Positions 1-11,647 of a stretch of 64,000 nt of DNA are shown in pieces (within the stretch, counting starts at the first letter, position 1; each line of letters opens with the position of its first letter). Where the stretch lies: positions 1 to 64,000 of the forward strand of contig JAYKXP010000024.1 in the NCBI GenBank assembly GCA_037176845.1, in the 5' to 3' direction. The notes under the pieces are model-generated. The model was not told where the DNA came from, searched no databases, and saw nothing but the letters and a program-made list of their open reading frames with translations. A program made the translations under genes and the position numbers. The stretch comes from Paramarasmius palmivorus. Taxonomy: Eukaryota; Basidiomycota; Agaricomycetes; Agaricales; Marasmiaceae.

Positions 1-1890
1 ATATTCATGATCGTAATTTAAAAGGTCCAATTTCATTTCGATGACCCTAATCTTATCTGTCGTCCGTATAAGGTGGATTGTGGGGATGTAAAAGTTCGTA
101 GGGTGGAGATTTCGAGGTGCAAAGTACAGCAAGAACGGAAGCCGAAAACAGAAGAGGACAAAGGGGGATACAAGAACAACAACCAAAAGGTAGAAATAAG
201 CATAAAACCATTTAAAACAAGCACGCAAGCAAACGACCTCAATATTCCACTATACGCCCATCTCTCCCAGCCATATCCACCCCGACGACCCATTCCCGGT
301 TGATGTTTGATGTATAGACTACTTTGCTTGCGCAAAGAAACTGAGCGAGTGCTGTTGTTGCTTGGGAAGTGATACTGCGAATTGCCTGAGACGGATGTAC
401 ATTCGATTGCTGAGGAATACCTGTCTCAGCGTCGGTTGAGGGCGGATACTGATCGCACATCGCCCGCGCCTCACTCCTCCCCCACCTCAATCCTCCCCCC
501 CCCCCACGCCCGTGACCACTCCCTGCGACTTCCACCTGCCACTTTCCTCCGAGCACCCCATCATCAACCCAGGACTCGTTATCATCCCTCTATTCGCCCC
601 AGCCCAGGACTCGTCGTCATACAGCATCTCATACGACTCCTGCGGCCTATGCACTGACGCCTGCCTCGCAAACCCTTCACTCATCGGATCCTGATACGAC
701 AACGCAGGTGTACTCAGTACCGACGGTCGACTCGTATACCCGACCGGGTTTTGACATATCCCATTCCCATTCCCATGTTCCTGTCCAGCCAATAACGATT
801 CCTGCTGCGAATCGATTCTCGAGAGCTCGTACGTCCCAGGTCCAGCAGCTAAACACCTCTCATAACCTGGTAATTCATGAGTCCAACCGCTGAACCGTCT
901 AGGGAAGAAAAACTCGAAAGGACGAGGGAGTATTCGGTTCAAGTGTTGGACACTGGAAGAACTGGGAAGTTTGTGTTCGCGGATTCCACGTATTGGAGTA
1001 GGAGAGGTGCGTTGGATTGGGAATGAATAGTTCTCTAGCCAGCCTTAATATTCACATTCTGCAGTGGACTTTGTTATTGGATCACTGGTAGGAGTTGTAG
1101 CAGTGGACTTGAGATGGATATTCGGGATGGCGATGGGTGGAGACGACTTGAAGCTTGATGGCTGCCCAGGTGCACAGGAAGTATGGTAGCCTACCAAAGT
1201 TTAGTTGTAGGCGATTGGGGAGCAGAGGAAGGGACGTACACACTGTAGATCAAGTTTCGATCATACCGAACCAAGGACGCGTTTGATACATCACGAAGGG
1301 GAGCACCGTGAAATGGCTGTGAGAGCAATATCGGTGATATTCCAGAGGCGGCGGGAATGTTGCATGAAAGGAGAGCATGAAAATCACGGGCGTCGAAGCT
1401 CTTTTCCTCTCGCATGTCACACTGATACCGACCTGAGCGGACAGCCTCTACGTGTGCTGATAGGTTCATTCGGGGTATTGCACGAAGTTACGGTGATCGT
1501 ATCATTGGTGGGAGTGTTTTACGGAGCAAAGGATGTGAGAGTTGGCGAGGGACTGATTGGTGCGTTAAAGGACGACTCGGAGGCGTGATGGAAAGGAAAA
1601 GCCAGGGAATGGATTGAAGAAGGAGAGGAAAGGACTGGAAGGAGCTATGGATGGTTTGGGCTCGAGAAAGGTGACACACGAGAAGGAGGATTGGCAGTTG
1701 CAGGAGATGTTGTGAATGCAGTGTAACAAAGGTGCCGTCGTCGTTTATTCTGTGAGATGTTGCTAACACTTCACAGGCCCTTCGAATAGCGCTTTCATTC
1801 TATCTTTCTCGGGAGAGTCGAAAGAGGTGCACTGCCAGCTGCAGTGCGACTGTTTCCTGGACAACTGTCCGTCAAACCTAGATAAAACTT
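1..1890. repeat. 5' spacer of tandem unit A, related to spacer B at 7845-9700
   Basis: This stretch has no confident functional gene. It aligns by eye almost end to end with 7845-9700: the run around 'attcatgatcgtaa' near 4 recurs near 7847, and the blocks at 640-900, 1060-1470 and 1480-1890 recur in the same order. Both end in the 5' leader of a paralogous gene. Relative to unit B, unit A lacks about 31 bases of the leader just before the ATG at 1924. Part of the minus strand holds a decayed coding remnant, listed separately. Confidence 0.75.
487..942 (-). pseudogene. Decayed minus-strand membrane-protein-like tail, unit A
   Basis: On the minus strand an open stretch of about 150 codons contains PGTYELSRIDSQQ followed by LLAGQEHGNG, then a Pro/Ser-rich tail with the segment VLSTPALSYQDPMSE. 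The same words occur in unit B at 8400-8590, there broken by frame changes. Upstream (higher coordinates) a Ser/Thr-rich segment with TATTPTSDPITKST can be read near 1065-1110, which suggests an extracellular linker followed by a cytoplasmic tail, as in single-pass membrane proteins. I see no intact start, signal peptide or membrane segment in frame. I read it as a decayed paralogue copied with the tandem unit; the family is not recognised. Confidence 0.3.
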
Positions 1891-1923
1891 GATTTGTTCT
1901 TGCCCCTTTCATTCGCCCAAAGC

Positions 1924-3832
1924 ATGAGTTTCTTCAAGAACTCGAAGCGTTTCACTATCAAGGGCAAACCCACATTCAACAATGTCGGTGGGGATCAGAT
2001 CAACAACAACACGACCTTCAATGTTGAGACCCTTCACTGCAACGGCAAAATCGCTACCAAACGTACAGAATACGACGAGGTACGTCCATTATCGCAGAGA
2101 ATGAAGTTCTGTAGGCTCACTGTCATGTCTTCAGTTTGAATACGTGAAGCGTGGCCATGTTATAACTCTCAAAGAGATCTGTTCAATGGACATCACTGAG
2201 ATGAAATGGGGAAAAGGCAATAGGTTACGCATTCGGGACAGATGTCGAAAGAGTGTATACAGTGTTGAGTTGGTTGATCGACAACCCAAGTTTACCGCAC
2301 TCGTATACGAAGGCGAAGAAGCTCAGGATGTTTGGGAAGAAGATTTCCGGCAATGTTCACGAAAAAGGTACTCTGCTCTGTGTCATATACTTGGGAAACA
2401 TATTTACCAAACATCTAACAGGAACACGAACTCTTGTCTACTTTTCGCCCTAAATCATTCCGAAGTTCCCATGTTGATCTTCCATCATGGTGAGCCTCGT
2501 TTTACGGGTACGGAGCTGAAGGTATTGACCGATAACTATTCCCAGACCTTATCCCGTTGGCTCATGTTTATACAAGGTCCTTATGGATGAATCTGTATTT
2601 CTGGTGGTTGATGGTCAGGCTGAAGTTGCTTCATGTCCAGTGCTAATACTTATACTTTTCCGAGCAGATGCAAATGGGATGTTCCGACCAGCAAATATGG
2701 ATGGATACCAGCAAAGGCGTTTTTTGTGTGGGGCTCTCAGGACCTGACTCAGGTTGTGAGATTTGGGAATCTTTACCCGACGACACCATCACTGTCCCTT
2801 CCACCAGAGACATGCTCAATGCCAACACCATCTTCAGCTTTTTTCGGCAATTCAACTCCAGAGAATTGCACCAAGCACTCATGCATGTGGCATCCCACTT
2901 CTGCAAATTCCACGATTCCTTCCTTCGCCCAACCCTCGGCCCCGAAGCATCAGTAGAGCAGTTTGCCCTACAGTCCCTCTTTCCGGATTTGCCGTATGAA
3001 CAGCTGCGCAGCTCTCTGCTTGAACTGCGTTTTGATATTGCCTATTCAGCTTCGCTGGATGCCGTTGCAAGGTGGCCGCAGGAAGCTATGGAACGGGGGT
3101 GGGGGTTAGTGTATGGGCTGGAAGACCGAACATCAGTCGATGAATTGACACGGTGAGCGTTTCGGGCAGCTTTCGATGCTCTTGGGATAGTTTTACTGAT
3201 ACATTTACCTCAGTTCTACAATGTGTGGGGATGATATTCGTATTTACGCCTACTTTGATATTATATCCCAAGCGGAGTCTTGGTTATCGGAATTTCCACG
3301 TTGTATGGAGGAAGGAAAAACTGAAGATTACTTTTGTATGCTCTTGCTTCATTATGCATTACCAAATGCTCACCACTTTTCTTCTCGATTGACAGTGATC
3401 GAACCACACGTAGTTCTAAGACGAGAACACTCAAGAGAATATGACGAGCTTGCTTGCTTTTTCAAGCTCTGTGACGGCGAAATTCCCCCACCTATCTACC
3501 TATTCCTCTATCCACCACCAATGACAATGTCCGAAGTCATCTCATGGACCGAAGGACGCACTCACTTTTGGTCGCTGGACGAGAATGGCCAATCCGAGAT
3601 GACAGAAGATGAACTTGAGCAATGGGGTGTTCCGAGACTGATTCCACGCATCTTCAATATCTACCTTGTATCCTGGGACTCCTCCATATACACCACCCTC
3701 TACGACTGGCAAGTCGCCCATGGGTTTGACCCAAACACCGCCGATTTTGCACGTCACCTAGACTTGGACTTGCCAGAACTCGAGATCCTCAGACCAAAAA
3801 GTGCGGCGTTTACATTCTCTTTTCGCTGTTAG
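1924..3832 (+). CDS. Tandem family protein, copy A (unnamed agaric family)
   Basis: A six-exon model: 1924-2079, 2135-2367, 2422-2489, 2546-2613, 2668-3152 and 3214-3832. It gives 542 residues with all phases consistent and GT-AG introns of 54-61 bases. The N-terminus MSFFKNSKRFTIKGKPTFNN is followed by a GGDQINNNTTFN stretch, a pattern I associate with the N-termini of many expanded agaric proteins. The middle has LIFHH and a hydrophobic exon with LWMNLYFWWL. The C-terminal domain has DYFCMLLLHYALPNAHH, CFFKLCDGEIPPPIYLF and WSLDENGQSEMTEDELEQWG. The start is the first ATG of the conserved exon 1 and lies at the same place in copies B and C. No P-loop, kinase or known enzymatic motif is visible. 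The function is unknown; intact paralogues downstream argue that the family is maintained. Confidence 0.8.
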
Positions 3833-5335
3833 ATGTGTTAACCACCTTGATTTTCCAGAAGAGAAATCAAGTTCATGGTGGGAAGCCGTTCCAGGGTCAG
3901 GTGTTAGTGCTTTTGGGTTTTGAAGACCCAGATGGCCAGCTTTTCGTTTTTGGGTTTTAGGCGACATCCTTGTTATTTGCGTTTCTGTATTATTGCTTGT
4001 AACTAGTCCGAGAATTCCGATATGTACTTTGCCCCATCTCTAGGTGCGTAGATGTGTTAAGAACATCGTGCAGCATTGGTCGAGGGGTTTGGAAAGCCGC
4101 GCAATATCTTGCTCAACTCAACTTGTCAGACTCGGACCTTGCGGTTCTTTACCGACCCATCTTGAAGGAAATGGTCTAGTCTGATTAGGCGTAACGGTAC
4201 TACCACAAAATACCTAAATCTAACACCTTGGGCATTCAACTTAGAACTGCCCGTCCAAAACTTTCCCCGTCGACTCTTTCCGGGCCTTCCTCTTATTCAG
4301 AGTCGTAGTCGCACCTGTGAGAGACTGGAGGTCGTGTAGACTCTAGAATTATCGCTTTCCCTACATACTCGTTCGCAGGAGTTTTGGCGTGAGTACACTG
4401 CGTAGACTAAAGTCGTTCCATGACTAGAAGTTCGAGCGTGAGTCAATCTGCATGAGTGATAGATAGATTTTTTGATGCCTTCTCGTCCCTCTTTCTTCCT
4501 CTTTCCCTTATTCTCCTTCTTCTTGTCTATCTTCACGCGCTCATCGGATTCAACAACAAATCCCGAGCGAAAAACGCGTCCATTACTCTGCGAATCACGG
4601 AACCAAACCAGGAGCATTTCCGGTGATGTGTTTGTCTTGGGCAGAAAACAGTCGGCTCTGGAACCGAAAAGACGTTGGAATGTGCGGATTGGCGTGAAGG
4701 TGGATGGATTGGTGGTGATTGTGAGAGAAGAAGGAATTGAAGCGGATGTATAAGGGCGGAATGAAGAGTTAGAAAGTAACCCGAAGCCGACTCTTGCTCA
4801 TACACCCAACATATCTGCCTAGTCCGGATGCATGCAGGTCCAGCAAGTTTCGAACAACCCCAAGCTACTCCCATCGCACCTCACATTATCGGAAACTACA
4901 TGGAATAGCCCTCCAACCTCTCTGCCTTTATCGAACCCCTTTTCAGGTCTACTCAAAATCCTTCGACTGGCTCAGGATCGCGTACAGGTAGGCTGCAAGA
5001 TATCACATAGAGGTTTCCAGAGCTCAACATAGTTTCAGCGAACCACTATCCTTCAGCTTTCAACGAAGCAATGTCGATACACAAACGTCTACTTTGCGTC
5101 TTGTCTGCTCTTAACCCCGAACTTGGACCCAATCCCAAATCAAGCATAATATGACCGTTGGCTGGACGTGTTCTACAGCATGTATTTCCTCATGCAGAGA
5201 TTCAATATTCAGTATGTACTCAGCGCATAAACTATTCATCGACGATCCTGACTCGTGTTCCAGTCTCGGTGAGACAAGCTGCCGCACCATGGTAAGCTGT
5301 CGAGCGCCGATGTCTGCCTAGGGGAGACTAGCACC
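3833..5335. repeat. Spacer after copy A; 3' flank shared with other copies
   Basis: The first ~450 bases after the stop (CCAGAAGAGAAATC, then TTTTGGGTTTTGA and AACTAGTCCGAGAAT) recur after the stops at 11647, 18270 and 25181. The piece from about 4240 has counterparts near 12,050, 18,650 and 25,560. I see no coding region that I can support between 4240 and 5335. Confidence 0.6.
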
Positions 5336-7746
5336 ATGGGCAAGGCGGCATCTCTTTTCTGTGCGCCAACCTCGCTCAGAACTCCGTCAGTTCAACAACC
5401 ACCAGCCGTGACGAAAGGGTTTCCTCAGGTGATTCTAGCACGACCCACCGCCGAGAAATCGCCTTCTCGAGAATTTTCATCTATTATCCACTCCAAGCCA
5501 CACCAACGTCATTTTGTAGCTGAACACACGTGAGTGCGAATCTTGGGCCCGTCTACTGCCTCATACTGACATATCCTCAAAGACAGATTGCGCACTCTCA
5601 GCATCTATCAGGCTCTCAAGTACCGTATGTGTACTGTTTTCACGATACTGAGCTAGTACTCACATCCATGTCATAGGCGCCAGTCCCCTTCGAAGACCAC
5701 CTACAGTCGCAAGGATTCAAGCAGATCCGAACGGAGTTAGTATGTGGTATCTAGTACGGTCTTCGATCTAATAATTTCGAAACAGTGATCTAAAATGCTC
5801 ATCAGGGTATTCCCAGCAGGGTGAAGCACCCGAGCTCGATAAAGCTGCTCGGATTCTAGCTGACCGCATTCACGCATTATATATTCTCCACTTCACGCCG
5901 ATAAATACTCCGCCGCTCCAAAAGCTACAACTCATACTTCAACAATACGTCGAAGTTGGGATCCCGATGATTGAAGTAACCGCCAAACTTGCTCCTGATC
6001 GTTCTCGACCTCATGCTTTTCTTACAGCACGCTTCGGCATTTCGAACGAAAGAGAAGCTGGAGCAAATAACTTTTCGTTTGAACACTGACAAAAAATATA
6101 CCTCGGACTGAGATTTACTTGTGGGCTGATGACCTATACTCAAAACTTTCAGCTCACCGAAACATACTGCGGCATCGTGTTTGAATCGGCGGTGGAACAC
6201 CAGCTTCGGATATGTATGGGTATGACACTGCTGCGGCCTTTGGATGATGGCGAACTTGCCATGTTGCGGAGATGGGTTTCCGGTGTCCTTGAAGTGTCCA
6301 AGCAAGCCGCGCACATTGCAGGCCAACAGGTTGATAAGATCGCGGCTAGGCTACTATGGGATTCGCTTTTGGACCTTGGTTTTGCGGATGACTGGGAGAC
6401 AATGATAAGGTGCGTCATTTCATGCCCCGTACGATATGTAGCTCAACCGCTCCTGTAGAATGGACAGGAAAGTTCATCTTTTTCGCAACCATGCCTGCGA
6501 CTGTTCACAGTCTGCTGGCTACCGCCCCTGGAGAATGTTCGACGTTTCGTCATTATTTGGGGATCCGACGTATTTTAAAGAACAAAGGTCGGAACCTTTA
6601 ACAACACCCTCGATGTCAACGTTGGTCCAGAATTAAGGCGGTGAAGCAAGACGAAAGTATAAGGTATTGATTCGAAAAGCAGTGTTCTATCGCAGCGGCA
6701 CAATTGAGAATGCTACGGACCCCTGGTTGCGGAAGGCCGCAAAGGAAGAAAGCTTGTCGAGGGTTATAGTATCGGATTTTACTTATGCAGTCTCCGATAC
6801 GCTAGTGGCCGTACGACCTGGCATGCTTATGCCATAGTTTCTTCTGTGCAGAGGATGCGACAGAGTCAACAGACTCGAGTATGGCGGCAGCCAGCACAAA
6901 ATCTCAACGTGGAAAGGAGAATGTTTTTCGCGTGCTCTGTGACGATATCAAGTCTTTGACGAAATCGATTTCGGAGGAGAATGGTAAGTGATTTCTCCCC
7001 GAGTGATTTCGCCAATCATAGACTGATGTGGCAAACTTGGCTGATAGAAACCTCAAAGACGGATTTGACGCAGCTATTTTCGCGCCTGCCAGACATTCGG
7101 ATGATGTTCAGCCTCCAAAGCCCGCTATCAGTGTGCCCTTGGACGATGGATCGGAAAATGGCTTGGCATCTTGTAAGTGTTCAACGCGTGCGCCCTATTC
7201 GTTCATAGCCAGAGACTGACCTGCTTATCCTGAAGTGCTGTTACTACTCTTTCTCTTCATGGAGTACAAGAAAGGTTCCGGTAATATCCTCGCTGGAATG
7301 AACCAAGTTCGATTCTACCTGGTCTCAGCTTGTCGGTATCTAGCTTCGCTCGGGATATACGAGTTCCCCGTGTTTGCTGTCACTACTCAAGGCTTCAAGG
7401 GCCAACTGTTATGTGCCTAGAGGGATCGCAAAACTGACGGTGGTCTATCGGTGTGTTCTGTTTTGTTTGAATCGATGACCGTCGCTGAGACCTTTGTAGG
7501 CAAAATACGACGGTTATCTACATGGCAGATACCAACTGTCCTGAATGGGATTTTACCGGATCCCAGGCAGGCGGTGAAGTTTGCGCTGTTCTTGATCTCG
7601 CTCAAGCCCGGAGCTGTTGGCAAAATTCAAGACAGTCGAAGTAGACATCAAGGCCGAGTTGGAAAAGATGCAAGGTGTAGCAGCTGGGTCCGGAGAAAGG
7701 TTCAAGTGGGCTATAACGCATCAGAGGAAGGACCAACGTCGTCCTG
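5336..7746 (+). pseudogene. PD-(D/E)XK nuclease-like agaric protein, decayed
   Basis: A multi-exon reading starts at ATG 5336 (MGKAASLFCAPTSLRTPSVQ) and runs through several phase-consistent introns, including exons with SLLDLGFADDWETMIR and LFGDPTYFKEQR. Two segments fit a nuclease-like core: VIVSDFTYAVSDTLV near 6765, and later LFLFMEYKKGSGNIL followed by MNQVRFYLVSACRYLASLG at 7230-7350. An Asp and an E-x-K in this order, followed by a helix, is how I remember a widespread basidiomycete family that resembles the PD-(D/E)XK fold. There is an in-frame TAG after GFKGQLLCA (about 7418), and the 7030-7170 exon does not join in phase with the E-x-K exon, so I call it decayed. It sits between tandem units A and B and has no copy in the other spacers. 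The family link is inference. Confidence 0.45.
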
Positions 7747-8076
7747 AGGTTTCGCCGCCATAGTCCATGGTGCCGCCTACTAGGAGCAAAAGAAGGTTTA
7801 GATGTTATATACTATATCTCTAGTCCGTTTACACCGAATAGCGTATTCATGATCGTAACAAAAGGTCCAATTTCGTTTGGATGCCCAATCTTTCCGTCGT
7901 CCATAGTAAGATGGTTGTGGGGATGTAAAATATCGTGGTGGAGATGGCGAGGAGCAATGTACAGCAAGAACGGAGCCGGAAAAAAGAAAAGAGGCAAAGG
8001 GGGATACAAGAACAACACCCAAATGGTGAAATATGCATAAAAACACATTTAAAAGCAAGCACGCAAGCAAACGACC

Positions 8077-8640
8077 TCAATATCCTCTATACGCCCCTCT
8101 CCCAGCCATATTCCCCGACGACCCATTCTCTTGCTGTGGTTGATAAAACTGCTGTTGCTGGGAGGGATACTGCGAGTGCTGTTGTTGCTGGGAAGGATAC
8201 TGCGAATACTGTCTCGTTGGTTGAGGCAGATACTGCATCGCCAGACTTCCTACTCTCGGTGACTCTCCCGGACTTCCGCCTGCACCTTCTCCATACGCCA
8301 TCATCGGCCCAGGATTACTCGTCATATCCATCATCGACCAGGCCCCGGACTCGTCTTCATACTCCTCTCCGGCGGCATCCCATACGACTCCTGCGGCCTA
8401 TGCACAGGCGCCTGCCTCTTCACTCATCGGATCCTGATACGACAACGCAGGTGTACTTAGTACCGACGTCGACTCGCATACCCAACCGGATTCTGATACA
8501 TCCCATTCCCATGTTCCTGTCCAGCCAACAACGGTTCCTGCTGCGAATCGATTCTCGAGAGCTCGTACGTCCCAGGTCCAGCAGCTAAACACCTCTCATG
8601 ACCCCGTAAATTACAAGTCCGACCGCTGAGCCGTCTAGGG
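8077..8640 (-). pseudogene. Decayed minus-strand protein with Gln-rich C-terminus, unit B
   Basis: The minus strand encodes a terminal segment of about 85 residues with MMAYGEGAGGSPGESPRVGS, then YSQYPSQQQQHSQYPSQQQQ, ending NMAGRGAYRGY and a stop. Upstream pieces GPGTYELSRIDSQQEPLLAG and STPALSYQDPMSE match the unit A remnant but need frame changes to be joined. The Gln-rich repeat is a short in-frame tandem (YPSQQQQ twice). It looks like the cytoplasmic tail of a decayed membrane protein. The best preserved copy of the tail is here, whereas the longer upstream part is in unit A. Confidence 0.35.
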
Positions 8641-8764
8641 AAGAAAGACCTGAAAGAACGAGGGTGTTTTCGGTTCGAGAGGTGTTGGACACGGGAAGAA
8701 CTGGGAAGTTTGCGTTCGCAGATTCCACGTATTGGAGTAGGATAGGTGCGCTGGATTGGGAATG

Positions 8765-9733
8765 AGCGTTCTCTAGCTCGCCTTAGTCTTCACATTCTGC
8801 GGTGGACCTTGCTATTGGATCACCGGTAGGAGTTGTAGCAATGGACTTGAGATGGATATTCGGGATGGCGATAGGTGGAGACGACTTGAAGCTTAATGGC
8901 TGCCCAGGCGCACAAGAAGTATGGTAGCCTACCAAGGTTTAGCTGTAGGCAATTAGAGAGCGGAGAAAGGGGCGTACATACTGTGGATCGAGCATCGATC
9001 ATACCGAACCAAGGACGTGTTTGATACATCACGAAGGGGAGCACTGTGAAATGGCTGTGAGAGCGAGATTATTATTATTCAAGACGCGGCATTCGACCTG
9101 GCCGTGGGTGAGGATGGGGAGCGGGGAAGTGGAGGAGAGCGTCGTGGGTGTAGAATGAAAGGAGCATGAAAATCACGGGCGTCAAAGCTCTTTCTCCCTC
9201 TCGCATGTCACACTGATACCGACCTGAGCGGACAGCCTCTGCCTGTGCTGATAGGTTCATTCGGGGTACTACACGAAGTTACGGTGATCGTACCATTGAT
9301 GTGAGTGTTTTACGGAGCGAAAGCTGTGGGAGTTGGCTTAGGGTGCGCTATAGAGTGACTCGGAGGCGTGATGGAAAGGAAAAGCCAGGCAATGGATTGA
9401 AGAAGGAGAGGAAAGGGCTGGAAGGAGGTATGGATGGTTTGGATACCAGAATTCGCGAAGGGAGAATGGCAGTTGCAGGAGATGTCGCGAATGCGTACAG
9501 TGTCACAAAGGTACTGTCGTTGTTTATTCTGCGAGAGATGCTGCTAATATTTCACAGGCCCTTCGAATAGCGCTTTCATTCTATCTTTCTCGGAAGAGTC
9601 GAAAGAGGTGCACTGCCAGCTGCAGTGCGACTGTTTCCTGGACAACTGTCCGTCAAACCTAGATAAAACTGGCTTCAATACCTCAAACGCATCTTGAACA
9701 CCTTTGTTCTTGCCCCTTTCATTTGCCCAAAGC
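8765..9733. repeat. Spacer and 5' leader of copy B; dispersed spacer repeat
   Basis: This is the unit B counterpart of 1060-1923. The block with CCTACCAA-GTTTAG, then GGAAGGG-CGTACA and ACATCACGAA followed by AATGGCTGTGAGAG, occurs here and again near 1190-1330, 15,270-15,400, 15,750-15,870, 21,450-21,560 and 26,500-26,640. It is a spacer repeat family carried with the array. The last 70 bases form the 5' leader (CTTGCCCCTTTCAT before the ATG), shared with the other copies. Confidence 0.65.
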
Positions 9734-11647
9734 ATGAGTTTCTTCAAGAACTCGAAGCGTTTCACTATCCAAGGCAAGCCCACATTCAACAATGTCGGTG
9801 GGGATCAGATCAACAACAACACGACCTTCAATGTTGAGACCCTTCACTGCAACGGCGAAATCGCTACCAAACGTACAGAATACGACGAGGTATGTCCATT
9901 ATCGCAGAGAATGAAGTTCTGTAGGCTCACTGTCATGTCTTCAGTTTGAATACGTGAAGCGTGGCCATGTTATAACTCTCAAGGAGATCTGCTCAAAGGA
10001 CATCACCGAGTATAAATGGAAAAACGGCGAATATCATTTTCACGATCGCAAAACCCGAAGAAAGATGTACAGTATCGAGGTATTTGGCCAACAATCCAGG
10101 TTCACTGCAGTTGAATACCGAGGCGAAGAAGCCGAAGAAGTCTGGGAAGAAGACTTCCAGCAATTTTCGCGCGTTAGGTGCCTCTTCTCTTTCATTCACA
10201 TGAGAATACCAACTGAGATTTGAACAGGGATCCGAATTCATGGTTATTGTATGGATTAAATCATTCAAAAGTCCCAATGCTGATCTTCCATCACGGTGAG
10301 CTTCGTTTTACGGGTACGGAGCCTAGGGTACTGACCGATAACTATTCCCAGACTTGATCCCGTTAGCTCATCTTTATACGGGGTCCTTATGGATGCATCT
10401 GTATTTCCGTTGGTTGAAGGTCAGGCTGAAGTTGTTTCATGTCCAGTGCTAATACTTATACTTTCCCGAGCAGGCGCAAATGGATTGTTCTGAAGAGCAA
10501 ATATGGATGGATACCAGCAAAGGCGTTTTTTGTGTGGGGCCCGAAGGACCTCGTACAAGTGATACGATTTGGCACTGTTCCCCTGACAACACCATCATCG
10601 TCCCTTCCAATAGAGACATGCTCAATACCGACACTATCTCCAGTTTTTTTCGGCAATTCAACTCCAAAGAGTTGCACCAAGCACTCATATATGTGGCATC
10701 ATGGCTCTACAAATCCCACCGCTGTGATTCCTTCCTTCGCCCAACCCTCAGCCCCGAAGCATCAGAAGAAGAGCAGCTCAATCTACAGTCCTTCTTGCCG
10801 GGTTTGCCGTATGAACACCTGCGCAGCTCTCTTCTTGGACTGCGTTTCGACACTGTCTATTCAACCTCGCTGGATGCCGTTGCGAGGTGGCCGCAGGAAG
10901 CTATTACGTGGTCGTGGGAGCCGTGGGATGGACTGGACGATCAAACATCAGTCGGTGAATTGACACGGTGAGCGTTTTGGGCAGTTTTCAATGCTCTTGG
11001 GATAGTTTTACTGATAAATTTACCTCAGTTTCACAATGCGTGGGGATGATATTTCTGTTTATGCCACTTATCTGCGAGCAATGTCTTGGTTACCGCAATT
11101 TCCGCGTTGTATGGAGGAAGGAAAAACTGAAGATTACTTTCGTATGCTCTTGCTTCATCATGCATTACCAAATGCTCACCACTTTTCTTCTCAATCGACA
11201 GTCATTGAACCATTGCTAGAGCTAGAATCAGCACGCGCAAGAGAATATGACGGTCTTGCTTGCTTCTTCAAGCTCTGTGACAGCGAAATCCCCCCACCTA
11301 TCAACCTATTCCTCTATCCTCCACCGATGACAATGCCCGAAGTCATCTCATGGAGCGAAGGACACACCCCCTTTCATTTTTGGTCGCTGGACGAGAATGG
11401 CCAATCCGAGATGACGGAAGATGAACTTGAGCAATGGGGTGTTCCGAGACTGATTCCCCGCATCCTCGATATCCGCCTTGCATCCTGGGACTCCTCCATA
11501 TACACCACCCTCCACGACTGGCAAGTCGCCCATGGGTTTGACCCAAACACCGCCGATTTTGCACGTCACCTAGGATACCCAGAGATAGAGGTTCTCAGAC
11601 CAAAAAGTGAGGCCTTCACATTCTCTTTTTGCTATTCGGTGTATTAA
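9734..11647 (+). CDS. Tandem family protein, copy B
   Basis: This has the same six-exon layout as copy A and all junctions are in phase. Exon 1 is MSFFKNSKRFTIQGKPTFNN. Exon 2 carries FGQQSRFTAVEYRGEEAEEV. Exon 3, after an intron ending TTTGAACAG, has DPNSWLLYGLNHSKVPM. Exon 5 begins AQMDCSEEQIWMD, and exon 6 ends FSFCYSVY. The C-terminal signature WSLDENGQSEMTEDELEQWG is identical to copy A. The exon 6 start differs most (RGDDISVYATYLRAM), which suggests divergence concentrated in particular surface segments. I saw no stop or frame break. Length is close to 540 residues and the function is unknown. The leader retains the ~31 bases missing in copy A. Confidence 0.8.

Noticed and set aside
3542..3757. 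Antisense open frames repeated in copies A, B and D (for example the frame starting MTCKIGGVWVKPMGDLPVVE)
   Set aside because: They lie opposite the most conserved exon of the tandem genes and mirror its codon structure; no start context, splice chain or independent conservation.
1924..3832. NACHT/STAND or kinase identity for the tandem family
   Set aside because: No P-loop, no kinase motifs and no repeats of the usual sensor type; only the N-terminal GGDQ-like stretch is reminiscent.
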